Source: Reticulascus tulasneorum (taxonomy: Eukaryota; Ascomycota; Sordariomycetes; Glomerellales; Reticulascaceae). From it: 64,000 bases of DNA. Location: positions 2,976,001-3,040,000 of the forward strand of contig LSAX01000002.1 in assembly GCA_001557505.1 (NCBI GenBank), read 5' to 3'. A program made the translations under genes and the position numbers. Shown in pieces: positions 23,111-34,989 of the stretch (within the stretch, counting starts at the first letter, position 1; each line of letters begins with the position of its first letter). The notes beneath the pieces are model-generated. The model worked only from the letters and a program-made list of their open reading frames with translations, searched no databases and was not told the DNA's origin.

Positions 23111-24804
23111 ATGGCTTGATGGGTACGACAATGAAAACGCACACCTTTGATAACGAAGACATTCGAAGCACTTGAGAGCAAGTCGTTTGCCACTAGCATG
23201 TTGAAGGGGAGAAACAGCAGCTTGCCACTGCGGGGGTGGTCGGGCTAAGCTTTGCTACTGCCAGCCACACCACCGAACGGCTGACTAAACACCGATGACT
23301 GGTGATGTTTTGCACAATGACTGTGGTCTTTTAGGGAAAGATGTCAAGCAACTTTGCCTGGTCTTTTTCACAAGACATATTTTTTGGCGTTGAGAAGGTT
23401 GGGCATCGGAAAGGGCGTTGCTATGATTTGAACATTACGCCTACCATTCAGAAAGGATGAGCTATGGTGACGATTCAAGGAGGGGCTTAGTCCTTCAAAC
23501 TAGAACCTTATGATGAATAAATTTTAAAAATTTCACACTTGCCTAGATTTCTCGAGCCCAATGAACCTTGACCTGGTGACAGACCGTATAGTATTAGGTC
23601 AAAAGTATTAGAATATGTGCTGCAGTTTGCCCTGGTCATCATCGTCGTTGTGCAATACTCCGGCGGGCCGAATTTGCTACCTGATCCAAAACGACAATAC
23701 TACTACAACAAAAGCGTCAAAAGCCCCTATCATCAGAGGGCCGCAAGCACGCACGCTCTGGCTCTATCAAGCCAGAGAATCTAAAATTAAAATGAAAAAA
23801 AGGGAAGGGGGGGGGGGACTCCGTCGCCTACAATTCTAAAACCGGAGGACGTAACGGTTGAGAGGGGGCACCGAGAAATCCGAAATGTCACATGTAAACC
23901 AGCAGAATCAGAACCCGCTTCCCGACAAGGAATAGCAGACGGAAATCCAAATGTTGATATCAAAGCACAGCCGCCTGCTGGCCCATCGCACTTACACGTG
24001 CCAGTGATTGCTCTCGGACGCATATGCGGCAGCCTCGGGGAGCAAGCAGCAAATTAAGGTTGGGACGACAAATCCCAACAAAACCACAAACATCGGCAAG
24101 ATATGGGGATATTCACTGACTGATCGGGATCATCTCAACCTACAACACGCCACCTCACAAGTGCACTGAATCCTACAAGAAGGGTGGTAAGGCTGGCCGC
24201 AACATATGTACCCACCTGCTCGCATTCATGCTCATCCGCGATATTAGACACTGGAACTTCGCGAGTGACTTGATCACCACCAGTCACTCCGTCGGAGCGT
24301 CAGGCAAGTCAGCCAGAAACACGGGTTGCTCATAGCTAAAGGAGTCAGAGAAGACTAAACGAAGACTCGTGTATAATATTCATATTGCACGTTGCTACCT
24401 GGCGGGTCTTTTCTAAATGAACCAAGACTACCATGCAGGTAAGAAATAGGTCCCTGAGGTCTATCCTTTAAATCCAGAACAGGAAAGCGTGGATGCCGTC
24501 GCCCGCCGCCGTCTGGCCCGTTCCAAACAACCCGATGCTTGCAATTTCATGAATGAGGTGTGGTATCTTTCGTCTCTGCGTGGCCAAATGCAAACCCAGA
24601 GGAACTAGACCATGCCTCCCTACTAATGAGAGAACCGTCCACTCCAGAATGCCCCTTGGTGTTGGGTGTGACCCAAGGGAGGCGGCACTAGGCTACACCA
24701 TTCCTTTAAAATGATTCCGTAACTCCCCTTATTCGATGCGAGCGCATGCAAACCCTTTGCAAGACCAAAGATGCGCGCATTTAGGAACCAATCCACTACT
24801 CTCC
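23111..24804. other. Convergent 3' spacer, desaturase to SNF2 gene
   Basis: 1.7 kb between two converging genes. It presumably contains both 3' UTRs. A G10 run lies near 23808. No coding signal, repeat or RNA gene could be supported. Confidence 0.5.
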
Positions 24805-27800
24805 TTATTTGAAAAGACTTCGTAAATCCATCAGCTTTTGCCGGGCTGCCTCGCCCTTCTCCAAAACCCTATCCTTTCCATCCATGGAGAGGCTAGCGAG
24901 CTTCCTCTTCTTATCCTGGAGATCAAGCATCTTCTCTTCAAAGCTATTAGCCATGATGTATCGAATAGTTCGAACAGGCCGCTTCTGCCCGAGACGGTGC
25001 ACTCGATCCACGGCCTGGGCCTCTGCCGCAGGATTATACTGAGGTTCCATGACGTAGACATTATTTCCTGCAGTCAAATTGAGGCCAAGACCACCAGCCA
25101 TAATTGAAACCAGGATGACGTGCACGATTGGGTCTTCACGAAATCGGTCCATGGCAGTGGTTCGGGCCTGGCGGCTCATGCTGCCGTCAAGCCGCACATA
25201 GATTATGCCCGCCTGGTCAAGCGCCTTCTCGATCAGGTCGATATGCGAGGTCCAGCCAGTGAAAACAACCGACTTAAAAGGTGGCTCTGACGGATTTGCC
25301 AGGCTTTCTGCCTTCGAGTTAAGGAGATCCTCCACCAAGGCACGAGTCTTGGTATGCGGCCCTTCATAGTTATCAAGATTCTTCTTGCCTCCTTTGACCA
25401 CGACCCTGGCCTTAGCAGGACCATCATGCTCAACATCAGCCCGAGTCCGGCGGAGAGCAACGAAGGAGAAGTGAACTGTTTGGGCACAGATGGGGCAGTT
25501 GCCCACCTGCTGACCAGGAAACAGGTTCGCCTTGGCTAGGTCCTTGAACGCTCTGATGCAGGAGCTGCAGACTATGTGGAAGCATGGCGTCATGTAGCCA
25601 AGAATATCTTCTTGCCCTTCCGATTCGATATTAGCAGCATCGTTAGAACCCAGCTTCTTGGTGCAGCTGATGCAAGTGTCGTGGTTCGTATCCTGCATAA
25701 GCTCAAACATCTCGTATGCTCTGCGCTCTGACAAGCCTGGTTTGTTGCTTTCGTCGTCGCTGTCTATGTCGATGGCCATGTCGGCTGTCATACCTTGGAG
25801 CACCTGCAAGTCGTCTTGACTGAGGAGGTCCTTGCCGTGAGCACACAAGAGCCGCAGTCGAAGGATGGATCTCAAAATGTGCATGTACGTGTGCCCACCC
25901 AGCGCCTTTTCCACGCCGTTCCCAGCAAGGACTTGGACCCGGTCCTGAGCATTCTTCTCGAACAAGTCATATATTTGACGTTCCTCAGGCGTGAAATTCA
26001 GCTTCACGATTTGATCGCTTCTAGGAGGCAGATCGATTTTGTCTTTGAGTCGACGCAGAGTGATACTATCGACTAGAACCCGAAGTTTCGGGACAATCTC
26101 AGGGTCGCAGGCCTTGAACGGGTCGACAATGTAGCGGTTGAACTTGTTACGATCATCGAACGGCTTCACTCGAAGGAAGGCAAGCAATGCGGCAAAATCC
26201 TCGAGACGATTCTGTACGGGTGTGCCAGTGACCGCCCATCGACGCGCAGCCTGCAATCGAACGATGGCCTTAAACTGGAGAGTGCTAACCTCCCGAATCA
26301 TGTGTGCTTCATCAAGGACAATTCGAAACCAGCCGATTTCTTCCAAGGGAAACTTTCCCGCTTTTCTTTTGCTCCGCGCACCTAGTTCACTGGACACTGA
26401 GCCGTATGTAGTCATGACCAGATCAAACTCTGCCAGCTTGCTAACATCCTTGATACGATTGGAGCCATGATAAATGTAGTAGCTCAGGGTTCCCGGAGCA
26501 ATATGCTGCTTCATTTGCTCTTCCCAGTTTGTCACGGTGCTCAGTGGGCATACAAGCAGAGTGGTCTTCGCATTCCGATTCAAGGGTGTCAGAGCCAGCG
26601 AGTTAGAGGAGGCCGTTGGGTTCTTCGAAGGCTTCTGCGGCGGCGCTTCAGGCTGAATCGGAGGCCGGTTGGCCCAGTCCTGGGCCTCCTGCTGCGACCC
26701 AGAAACCAGAGAGAGTATACTCAATGTCTTCCCGAGACCCATCATATCCGCGAGTACGCCGCCAGGGGCTTCTGGTGGAAAATGACGCTCACTATTTCCG
26801 GTCACAACGTTGTGGTAAAGCCTCTGGCCTTGGGGTCCAATTCTGGCCTGCCAAAAAGACAGCCCCGAGATCTCTGAAGGCTGCTGCGCGTGAGGCTTTT
26901 CCTTCATGGTCATGAAGTAGAGACCCTGCTTTTGGTGCTTCAACAACGGGGTTAGGATACGGTGGTCGGGCTCCAACTCGGGCAACTCATCCGTCTTTCC
27001 GATGGAATCGAATACGCCCATTACGTCCGAACGAATCTCTTCAACCGTTCGCACAGAATTGCTGCTGTAACTGGACTGAGTGGCATAGTTCGAAGCCGCA
27101 ATCGCGTTGCTTCTGACGATAGGGAAGGGCTTGGCTTCAGTGTGGGGATTCAGATACCGGATGCCTTTGTCAACTCTGTTAGGGTGAACCAGGGGGATGT
27201 GGGCCTGATACAAGTGCTTTCCAACCGGCCTTGCGTATTTGACGGTGCCGTAGAGAGTGATTTCGAGATTGAATGCCTTTGAAATTGGCTGTCCCGGTTC
27301 TTCGCCAGGCGCCTTTGGCCGCGAGGGAACTCGACAATCCGTCCTGATTCCTATGTTGCTATCCAGCAAAGGAACCACGGCTTTAGCCGTCATCGAGTCG
27401 ACGTTGCCAATGATTTGTCTGGTAAAATCATACGCCTGGATCGTTTTCGTCGGGTCTCCTACGATTCGCTTCAAAACGATCTTGACTTGGGGCACCCATC
27501 CCGGCCCAAAGATACTCTGAGTGCCGGGCTTGACGGACGGCACGGTATGGCATTGCAGATGAGCCTTGATCATGCCGTAACACACCTCCTCGTTCGCAGG
27601 GTCCTGGATCATGACCAGATCGTCGCTTGCTATGTCCAAGTTAGCAAATCGACCCCGATCTACCAAAAGAGGGTAAAAAACGGCGCCCGACGTACCCTCC
27701 GTGAGATCAACGGTCTGGGAGTTTACGGCCAAGTAGTCTTTCTTGCCTTCTTCGCGCTTCTCGGCCACATACTCGCCCAGCATTCCGCTACCGCCGCCGC

Positions 27801-28350
27801 CGCCACCCACAACGGTCTTGTGTTCCATCTCAGCTTCGGGCGTATCGAACTTACGGCGCTTGACCTGAGGCACCGAACTTCTGTCCTGTATCCCAGTCAT
27901 CCTTTCTATCATGGCGCCCATGCCATATGGGGAAGATCGGCCATCTTGAACCGGGGTGGAGTTCGCCGAACGATGGATCGGGGAATCGGTGCCGGCTGAG
28001 ACATCGCTGGGGCCGGTAAACTGAAAAACGAGCGAGTTGTTGGAATCTAGACCATTAGTTGCAGGCCGCGGTGGCTGGCGAAGTGGTGGAGGAGCGGCGA
28101 GCCTGCTGCGCGGGGCAAGCAGGGCAGCTGCATCCCAGGTCGGCGCATTCGGGTTTGGGAAGGTGGATCGACCTTCAGCATGAGCCGTGTCAGTATATTC
28201 ATGTGATGCGACTGGGAGCGGGTATCTGGTTCGGAGGCTCTCCAGACCGCAGGGCTGCTGCTTTCTTTCGAGTGGGATGGGATGGGAAAGGCGTGGTGAA
28301 ACATCAAGTGAATGTGGGGGAGTACCGTTGGGACCATTAGCGGACGCCAT
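24805..28350 (-). CDS. SNF2-family DNA-dependent ATPase with embedded RING finger (Rad5/Rad16/Uls1-like)
   Basis: Nuclear ATP-driven DNA translocase with a presumed E3 ubiquitin- or SUMO-directed ligase finger. Intronless, 1181 residues from the ATG at 28348-28350 (MASANGPNG). Residues 1-190 are Pro/Ser-rich with a six-glycine run. About 200-420 is a conserved-looking fold without an evident HIRAN motif. Helicase lobe 1 has Walker A MMGLGKT (Lys541) and DEAH at 680-683. A RING of C3HC4 type (first Cys 893 in CISC, last Cys 955 in CPIC, with CFHIVCSSC between) sits between the lobes, the hallmark of the Rad5/Rad16/HLTF/Uls1 group. Lobe 2 has SIMAGGLGLNL and motif VI QAVDRVHRLGQ (1112-1122). 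Which member it is cannot be settled: Rad5 and HLTF usually carry HIRAN, so Rad16- or Uls1-like is favoured. Confidence 0.93.
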   Translation of the reverse strand: MASANGPNGTPPHSLDVSPRLSHPIPLERKQQPCGLESLRTRYPLPVASHEYTDTAHAEGRSTFPNPNAPTWDAAALLAPRSRLAAPPPLRQPPRPATNGLDSNNSLVFQFTGPSDVSAGTDSPIHRSANSTPVQDGRSSPYGMGAMIERMTGIQDRSSVPQVKRRKFDTPEAEMEHKTVVGGGGGGSGMLGEYVAEKREEGKKDYLAVNSQTVDLTEGTSGAVFYPLLVDRGRFANLDIASDDLVMIQDPANEEVCYGMIKAHLQCHTVPSVKPGTQSIFGPGWVPQVKIVLKRIVGDPTKTIQAYDFTRQIIGNVDSMTAKAVVPLLDSNIGIRTDCRVPSRPKAPGEEPGQPISKAFNLEITLYGTVKYARPVGKHLYQAHIPLVHPNRVDKGIRYLNPHTEAKPFPIVRSNAIAASNYATQSSYSSNSVRTVEEIRSDVMGVFDSIGKTDELPELEPDHRILTPLLKHQKQGLYFMTMKEKPHAQQPSEISGLSFWQARIGPQGQRLYHNVVTGNSERHFPPEAPGGVLADMMGLGKTLSILSLVSGSQQEAQDWANRPPIQPEAPPQKPSKNPTASSNSLALTPLNRNAKTTLLVCPLSTVTNWEEQMKQHIAPGTLSYYIYHGSNRIKDVSKLAEFDLVMTTYGSVSSELGARSKRKAGKFPLEEIGWFRIVLDEAHMIREVSTLQFKAIVRLQAARRWAVTGTPVQNRLEDFAALLAFLRVKPFDDRNKFNRYIVDPFKACDPEIVPKLRVLVDSITLRRLKDKIDLPPRSDQIVKLNFTPEERQIYDLFEKNAQDRVQVLAGNGVEKALGGHTYMHILRSILRLRLLCAHGKDLLSQDDLQVLQGMTADMAIDIDSDDESNKPGLSERRAYEMFELMQDTNHDTCISCTKKLGSNDAANIESEGQEDILGYMTPCFHIVCSSCIRAFKDLAKANLFPGQQVGNCPICAQTVHFSFVALRRTRADVEHDGPAKARVVVKGGKKNLDNYEGPHTKTRALVEDLLNSKAESLANPSEPPFKSVVFTGWTSHIDLIEKALDQAGIIYVRLDGSMSRQARTTAMDRFREDPIVHVILVSIMAGGLGLNLTAGNNVYVMEPQYNPAAEAQAVDRVHRLGQKRPVRTIRYIMANSFEEKMLDLQDKKRKLASLSMDGKDRVLEKGEAARQKLMDLRSLFK

Positions 28351-28654
28351 ATCGACGACTTGCTGCAACTTGGTGCGCTACGAGTGCGTCAAGGTGCAGA
28401 CAAATCGTCAAATAGGTAGGATGCGAGAAGAAAGAGTCAAAGTAGTTGCTGTCATCACAAAGGAAGGGAGGAAGGTGGATCGAGGGCCGAAGAATCAAAC
28501 GACGAGGAGAATTAGGCGGGTCTTCGGGGCAGGTGACGAAGAAGTGGCACAAGCGATAAGCCTTGTGTGAAGATTTCCGAAGGACGAAGGCTAGGCGTTG
28601 CACGGCCAGCAAGGGGAAAAGCAGCCAACGTTCGAAAAAGGCCTCGAAGCTATG

Positions 28655-28674
28655 TTAGGTAGGTAGGTAGGTAC
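28655..28674. repeat. GGTA microsatellite
   Basis: About four to five units of TAGG/GGTA ending in GGTACC, lying in the SNF2 upstream region. It is the longest example of the TAGGTA word that recurs in the spacers. Confidence 0.8.
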
Positions 28675-28956
28675 CTTTTCGGGATAGAGAGGCAGCTGGG
28701 GGCACGGTGTCGAGTTCTTTGTTTGTCGTTAAAGGACTTTGGAGATAGTGGTGGTTGTCATTGAAGTGCCGAGCATAAATGGCCAGGCCGAAAGAAGAAG
28801 CTGTCTTGTTTTTTTCTCGGAAAGGGTTGAAGCGGGTTCGAGATGATAAACCTATGCCCGGCACATGTTCGCTGACATTGCAGACTTCCCTTCCAGTTGG
28901 CTAGCTAGCTACCGCAAGTTTCTCGTAGCTGGGGTCACTTCCTGTCGCGGAGCGCG

Positions 28957-28984
28957 GGTGGTGGTGGTGGTGGTGGTGGTGGTG
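28957..28984. repeat. GGT trinucleotide microsatellite
   Basis: Nine uninterrupted GGT/GTG units in noncoding sequence between the SNF2 gene and the RS-rich frame. Confidence 0.9.
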
Positions 28985-30010
28985 GGCAGGCAGCGCAAGG
29001 CAAGTTTAATAATAAGTGGTAGGTGGTGGTGTGGGTTTGGAGAGAGAGTGAGAGACCGCGCATAGAAGGCTGGAGGGGGAGGGGCAAAGAAATGGCGCCT
29101 AGGCTCTTGGCTGACCCTCATACTAATTCCTTGAGGTAGGTACTACTGTACTGTCATATCCAGGTACCTTTGGTGGGCCGGCTAGTTGGTTACGCCACAA
29201 AGTATTAGCTCGTATGCCCAACACTCCTCCGAAGCTTCCCTATTAAACGGCATTCACGATACCTGTATCCAGATGGATGGAAAGCGCATTTGAAGGGGGG
29301 GGACTTTGGCTATGGGATCGGCACTTTCCTTCCTCCCTTCCCTTGAGTAAGGTCAGTAAATGTCTACCTTCCTGCTCCCTTTCCCTCCCACCTGTCAACT
29401 ACGTAATATGTACCTTAGTTGCTACCTACCTACGTATATACTCAGGCTAGTTATCGGGCTTCCTGCTCGTGTGCTGAGAACGAGTTGTACTCGCCGCACT
29501 TGCCCGCTGGATTCCAAATTCCGATTAGCTGGAAATTTCAGCATGGCACGTGGTCTGTGCAGGCTACCGCCGGATGCAAGTTACTGGTCCGTGCATATTA
29601 CATATCGAGATCCCCCCACCTCGAAATGACATCTTCACCTGACCTTGACCTTACTGTACAGCCATATCTTGCTACCTTACCTACTTAGGTAGTCTGGGTT
29701 CTGCATATTACTGCGGCAAGACTAACAAACTTTGGAGGACACCCTTTTTTATTTTGAGATCACGAGATCTCAAGAAAACTTGGGTTGCCATCCCATATTT
29801 GGCCGCATCTTCAATTGGTAGCATTCCGCAATCCTGGAAATCGAATCAACCTGTTTCCCTCGTATCGCACATTCTTGCATTGGAAGATTGCCCTTGGCAA
29901 GGAACCATATCTAACACGGACACTTGTTTCTGTTTGCCCGCAGTCTGGCCCGTCTATCTCGTACACACAAATGCCATGTTGTCTGTCTCTGTACCGGAAT
30001 CGACGAGTAT

Positions 30011-30508
30011 TTACTTGTCGTGAACTCCATCTTGGCTAGGCTTTGTGCTGGCCTGATTCAGTGTTACAACCTGCCTCAGCTGAGACGGTGGCTCAACCGA
30101 TCGCCATGATTCCTCCTTATGATTCCGGCTCCGACTCCTTGTTCTCTGTCGTCGTCGATGGCCCGTACGTTGACGGTTCTGAAGGGACCTCGACCGGGAC
30201 GGGCTCTGGCTTCGGCGTCGCTCCAAAAGAACGACATGAAGAAGGCGTTTCCTGGCGGGAGAAGACGATGGAGTGATGAAGCTTCGAGATGCACGGCGAG
30301 AAGATACTCCAAGTGGTGAGGTTGACCGCCTGCGTGGCCGACCGCGTAACGTGCTGGAGTCCCCAGATCCACCGTAATGAGTGGCTGCAAGCTCGCATCG
30401 GGTGAGGCTGCGATGTCTCTTTCGTCCTCGATTTGGGTCAGGTTCGGGCGAGTATGTCCGTGGCATCACGTCTTTGAACCTCGGGCCTGCCTCGGATTGG
30501 GTAGCCAT
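30011..30508 (-). CDS. Possible Arg/Ser-rich basic protein
   Basis: Open frame of 165 residues from the ATG at 30506-30508 (MATQSEAGPRF) to a TGA near 30011. It is very basic with RS-type stretches (RGRKRHRS, RPRRRSTSP, ERRRSQSPSRSRS, RTRSRSRNHKEE), as in splicing-associated or DNA-binding disordered proteins. No folded domain is recognised. A second open frame overlaps it, so composition alone does not prove the frame; undetected introns or further exons are possible. It is flanked by gene-free sequence on both sides. Treat as tentative. Confidence 0.4.
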   Translation of the reverse strand: MATQSEAGPRFKDVMPRTYSPEPDPNRGRKRHRSLTRCELAATHYGGSGDSSTLRGRPRRRSTSPLGVSSRRASRSFITPSSSPARKRLLHVVLLERRRSQSPSRSRSLQNRQRTGHRRRQRTRSRSRNHKEESWRSVEPPSQLRQVVTLNQASTKPSQDGVHDK

Positions 30509-32528
30509 CGTATCCAAGGTGGTTTTATTCGATTGCTTCAAGGTCAATTTCTGACAATAAATGTCAGTTGGTGAAGGTAAGAGCGAAGTCGCGGCTGAGG
30601 ACCAGCTGTGTCAGATATCGAACGGCCAGTTGTAAATAGGGCGGTGCGAAAGAGGGGGTTGAAGAGTTATGAGGGAAGGATTGACATAGATCACGGTCCC
30701 CCAGATCCTGGAGCCTGGAAGGGGAGGATTAGCACGACTTCCAACGTCGGTTAGGAGCTGGGAGGACAAATGCAGTGCTGATCACAACCGAGCCATGATT
30801 GTCAAGCCGATCATCAACATTCAGCCACGGCCAGCTGCATATAGGGTTGCCCTCCCTTTAAATAAAGCAAATCTTATTGTAGCCATGGGGAGAGCTCGAT
30901 TTCGGGGAGGGGGGGCAGAGAGTCAAGACAGCCGCAAACAATCGTCCGTTGTGGTGTGAGTGGGGATTTGACCCCAGAGTTTGGAGATTGTGGTCAAGTG
31001 ACAGTCGAATGTACAAGCTAGACATCCATCCTATGCAGCGCTTTGCGGGCAACTTGAGTCTAGCTGAAGTGTCTCTAGGATCTCTTTCAGCCACGAACAA
31101 CTTTTGTTGGCCTGATCGTCGATTCCAGCTGAGGCTCCGCCAGTGCCTGCACCATGCGATCACGAACTTTATCTGATACAAGTCTTGCATATATGGACAG
31201 CCACTTGATACATCCGTGCAATTCCTGATCGTGTAGTCAGGGATCTCAGTAAGACCAAGGCGTTGCGAGGCCTTACTAACGAGGTAGTTGGCTACACAGG
31301 GTTAGGCATCATTGATGTGACCAACCGCCTGCTCGTATACCTTGTACAGCAGAGGTCACAAAGACTTGAAGAATTCCACCAACTTATCTGTGTACATCGA
31401 ACCCCGTCCATGTGCTTACTCCACTTTTGACCCCAATGATATAGTAGGCATCCCCTCCTCTACTTCACCAACACGGTGGGTTGCTACCAAACAAGCGTGT
31501 TTTGCGAGCATGGCCGTGTTGCGTAGGTACCGGACGTTGGGTGGTTAGCCCTTTCAGTCTTTAATATTCCAAAAATTTGTTTGAATCTTGCACCAAAGAG
31601 AAGAAGTGATATGTGCCGGGACTCCTCGACCCAAGTATCGGGAAGAGCTTCAATATTCTGCTAGGTAGGCTACTGAGTATGCCTGTGAGAACACTTCTCA
31701 AGCTTATAGGAAGTCCAGATACTCCAGAACTGAGCAATGGAGGAGGCAAAGCCATCAACTGAGCTCTCTGACTGATCGTCGAACCGCCCCAGTGTAGAAT
31801 CCGAAGCAAACAAGATTCATTGAGAAGCCATAGGACCCAACTAGACCTAGCTTATAACCCGAGAAGACATTCTGAGAAGATGGTAGGCACTCGCTTCCAA
31901 TCCCTATGCTAAAGTAGAATGAAGGTTTGGTTGAAGGTTTGGCTGAAAGTTTGTTGAAGTTTCAGCAGGCTTGGATGTTCGAGTTCAGTGGAAGGAGTCG
32001 ATGCCTGGGAGCTTATTGGTTAGGTAAGGTGCGTCCTAGGTAGTCATTAAGGTCTGTTCACGACCCCCCGGGTAAATCGCGGCGGCCGCTCCGTACCTTA
32101 CCGAAGCTAGACGGGACTGGGCCATGCGTTAGAGCCAGGGGCTAGAAATGACAGCACATGTCCAGGCACACTGAATGACAACATCACTCACACGCAAATC
32201 GTGCATCCACCACCAAACCCCAAGGCAAGGAAATCCTGCAAGGCAATCAAGCCACGGCCCCAACCAACTTTTTCTTCATCTGCCTTCTTCGCGGGCTATC
32301 TTCTCCCAGCAGCATTTGTATTATTAAATTCTCTTTTATCCGGGCATTTTCTATTGCCAGCGGCCTGCGGTACTGGGCGACTCGTTACCCGTTCTTGTTC
32401 ACCTCCCTGAATCATCGGGCCTTAAAGGAGAAACATTCCACCTTAGACGAGCTTCACAGCGACACCGAACCGAGACTGGGAATACACTCATGGACAGTTA
32501 GAAGAAGCTCCCCCTACGTTCTTTCAAC
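30509..32528. other. Spacer upstream of the PI 4-kinase
   Basis: 2 kb with no frame joining into a recognisable protein. TAGGTA-type words occur near 31523, 31662 and 32036. A not-quite-canonical tRNA-like T-arm near 30965 was examined and rejected. Confidence 0.5.
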
Positions 32529-34989
32529 ATGCCTCGCATCCGCCCGCCAACGACCGGCTATGAGCGCCTCGCCCAGGCCGACCAGTTCGACTCGGACTCG
32601 GACGAAGACCCCTTAACCCAATCCTACGCTTCCCTCCAACCAGCATCTGCCCCGCGCTATGCACCGATAACCCAACCCCGGCCTCGCTCGGGCATGACCT
32701 CCCCGAAAGGTTCCTCGCGCCCCAAGCACCGCCGACGAGTGGGCAGCAACTCAGGCGTCGACCTCAAAGCCATCAACGCGCGGCTCGAGCGCTGGGCCGA
32801 CGAGATCGCGTCGCGCTTCAAGCGCGGCAAGGGCAAGGGCAAGACCGGCGAGGAGGAGCGCCTGGAGATCCACCACTCGGTGTTCCAGGCGCCCGAGGGC
32901 GTACGGCCCATCACGCAGGAGGGACTGGCGGAGTCGCACGCCGTGATGAGCAAGGCGGAGTTCGACGAAATCATCAGCAGCGTGAGGGCCGCGATTCAGC
33001 AAGGCGTGCATCCCAGGATGATTGCGCAAGGCAGCTCTGGCAGCTACTTCGCGCGGAATCTGGAGGGCAAAGTTGTCGGCGTGTTCAAGCCGAAGGACGA
33101 GGAGCCGTACGCGGCAGGTAATCCGAAATGGAACAAGTGGATTCACCGAAATCTGTTCCCCTGCTGCTTTGGGCGAGCTTGGTTAGTGCTGCAGCTGTCT
33201 CTCACCTGAGGGTTTCTGCTAACATGGTGTCTTTTTAGTCTCATTCCTAATCTCTCCTATGTGAGCGAAGCGGCTGCCTACACGCTCGACTGCCAACTCC
33301 GAACACACATGGTCCCATACACCGACGTGGTCTGGCTCTCGTCGAAATCCTTCCACTACCCCTTCTGGGACCGCCGCAACTTCTACAGAAAGAAGAAGCC
33401 CTTCCCCGAGAAGCCAGGCAGCTTCCAGGTCTTCCTGAAAGGCTTCAAAGATGCCAACGTCTTTCTCAGAGAGAATCCGTGGCCCGATCAGTACTGGTCC
33501 GGCTTCCGCACGAACGACCCCCACCGCAAGAGACGGAGGAGATGGGCAGAAAACTGCAGGCCCGGAAGTGCCCCGTCGCTCGACGACATCGAGAGCGAAG
33601 ACGAGAGCAACCGAGAACAGGTGCCTTTCGGCCCGGAGAACTTTGCCTGGACCGAATCATTGAAGCAGTCTTTCCGGGAAGAACTCGAGAAACTCGTCAT
33701 ATTGGACTACATTATGCGAAATACGGATCGTGGGCTTGACAATTGGATGATCAAAGTGGATTGGAGTACTCAGGAGGTCTCGATTGTGTCAGAACCCATT
33801 CAACTGAACATGGAAACACCCGCAGAAGAATCGGGGCCTAGACCGGTGGACCTGACTCAAAGACCGGCCATGGAAGGCCGCGCACAGTATCCTTACAGGA
33901 CCCAGCAGCCCATGAATGCCTCCAGCCCAGCTCTAGCCTCTCGCGACCCCAAGGTCACAATTGGGGCTATCGACAACTCTCTGTCCTGGCCCTGGAAACA
34001 CCCGGATGCCTGGAGAAGGTGAGACATGACACGCCCCTTGCATCTCACCCACGTCCCCCTGACTGACAATCTTATACAGCTTTCCATTCGGTTGGCTATT
34101 CCTACCCGTCGATCTTATCGGGCGTCCGTTCTCGCAGAAGACGCGGGATCACTTCCTCCCCCTCCTTACGTCGACGCATTGGTGGAGCCAGACACAGCTT
34201 GCATTGCGAAAGGTGTTCCAGCTGGACCCCGACTTCCAGGAGAGGATGTTTGCCCGGCAAATCGCGGTGATGAAGGGCCAAGCATGGAACGTTGTGGAGA
34301 CGCTCAAGACCCCCGATCATGGGCCGCTGGAGCTGACGCGCAGGGCCAAAGTCTGCGTGTGGGATGACCTGGTCGATGTCCCAGTTGCGGTTCCCATGCG
34401 CGTCACGTCATCAGAGCTGCGGCGGCAGTACGAAGCGGAGCCTCGTGGGTCCATTGACGAAGTCGACATCGGTGCGGCCAACTCGTCCTCTGCGCCCGCT
34501 CACGCACCCGTCGACGATCTGCTGGGATTTGCTAGCCCACCAGCCGACATGCCGCATCCGGGAAGGTTCGAAATTGCCGTGAGTCCAACTGGGGAAGGCG
34601 CCCAATCGCCGGACGAGCTGTCGATGAATGGCTCCGGAATACTGGGCTCTGCGGCTGGGCCGGGCAAGGACGCATCAGCGCAGAGACCTCGAGTTTCGCT
34701 GCAGAGTTTCAGGGAAAGCTACCACGGCCCACCCCGAAGCCTCAACATGTACTCGCCCGCGCGTCAAAAGCAGCAGCAGCGCCGGTATTCCTTCGCCACA
34801 GCCGCAACGCGGCGCAGTAGCAACAGCATCGCACAGCAGCTGTACGGTGGGGGCCACGACCACGACGACGATCTCGAGGGTGACTTGGGCTACGCGGCCG
34901 CAGAGGGCATGGAGGGCAACCAACGCAAGGTGATTGTGGAGAGGCTGGAGCCGGTGAAGAGCAAGAACCCGGTCTTCACCTGGTGTTAA
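32529..34989 (+). CDS. LSB6: Type II phosphatidylinositol 4-kinase (Lsb6-like)
   Basis: Membrane-associated kinase making phosphatidylinositol 4-phosphate at the Golgi/endosome, vacuole or plasma membrane. Exons 32529-33181, 33239-34018 and 34080-34989 (introns 57 and 61 bp) join in phase to 780 residues. The N-terminus (1-150) is Ser/Pro-rich and basic. The PI3/4-kinase type II core begins near 170: glycine-loop-like QGSSGSYF, ATP-lysine in VGVFKPKDEEPY (Lys187), NLFPCCFGRACLIPNLSYVSEAAAY (a cysteine-rich CCFGR motif where type II enzymes are palmitoylated), catalytic-loop YIMRNTDRGLDNWMI (Asp381, Asp385, Asn386), metal-binding IDNSLSWPWKHP (Asp463) and the following GWLFLPVDLIGRPFS. The C-terminal 200 residues are Ser/Ala/Gly-rich and probably disordered. 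The first intron falls inside the CCFGRAC motif. Confidence 0.94.

Larger units (their letters stand above)
28351..30010. other. Spacer upstream of the SNF2 gene
   Basis: Contains the leader of the SNF2 gene, a GGTA repeat (about 28655-28674), a GGT repeat (28957-28984) and several TAGGTA/TACCTA words. No gene supported. Confidence 0.5.

Noticed and set aside
22478..23131. 217-codon antisense frame in the desaturase
   Set aside because: A shadow caused by strong C-ending codon bias on the coding strand.
30960..31020. tRNA-like T-arm (GGGGTCAAATCCCC) on the minus strand
   Set aside because: The loop is one base short and no A-box or cloverleaf could be found.
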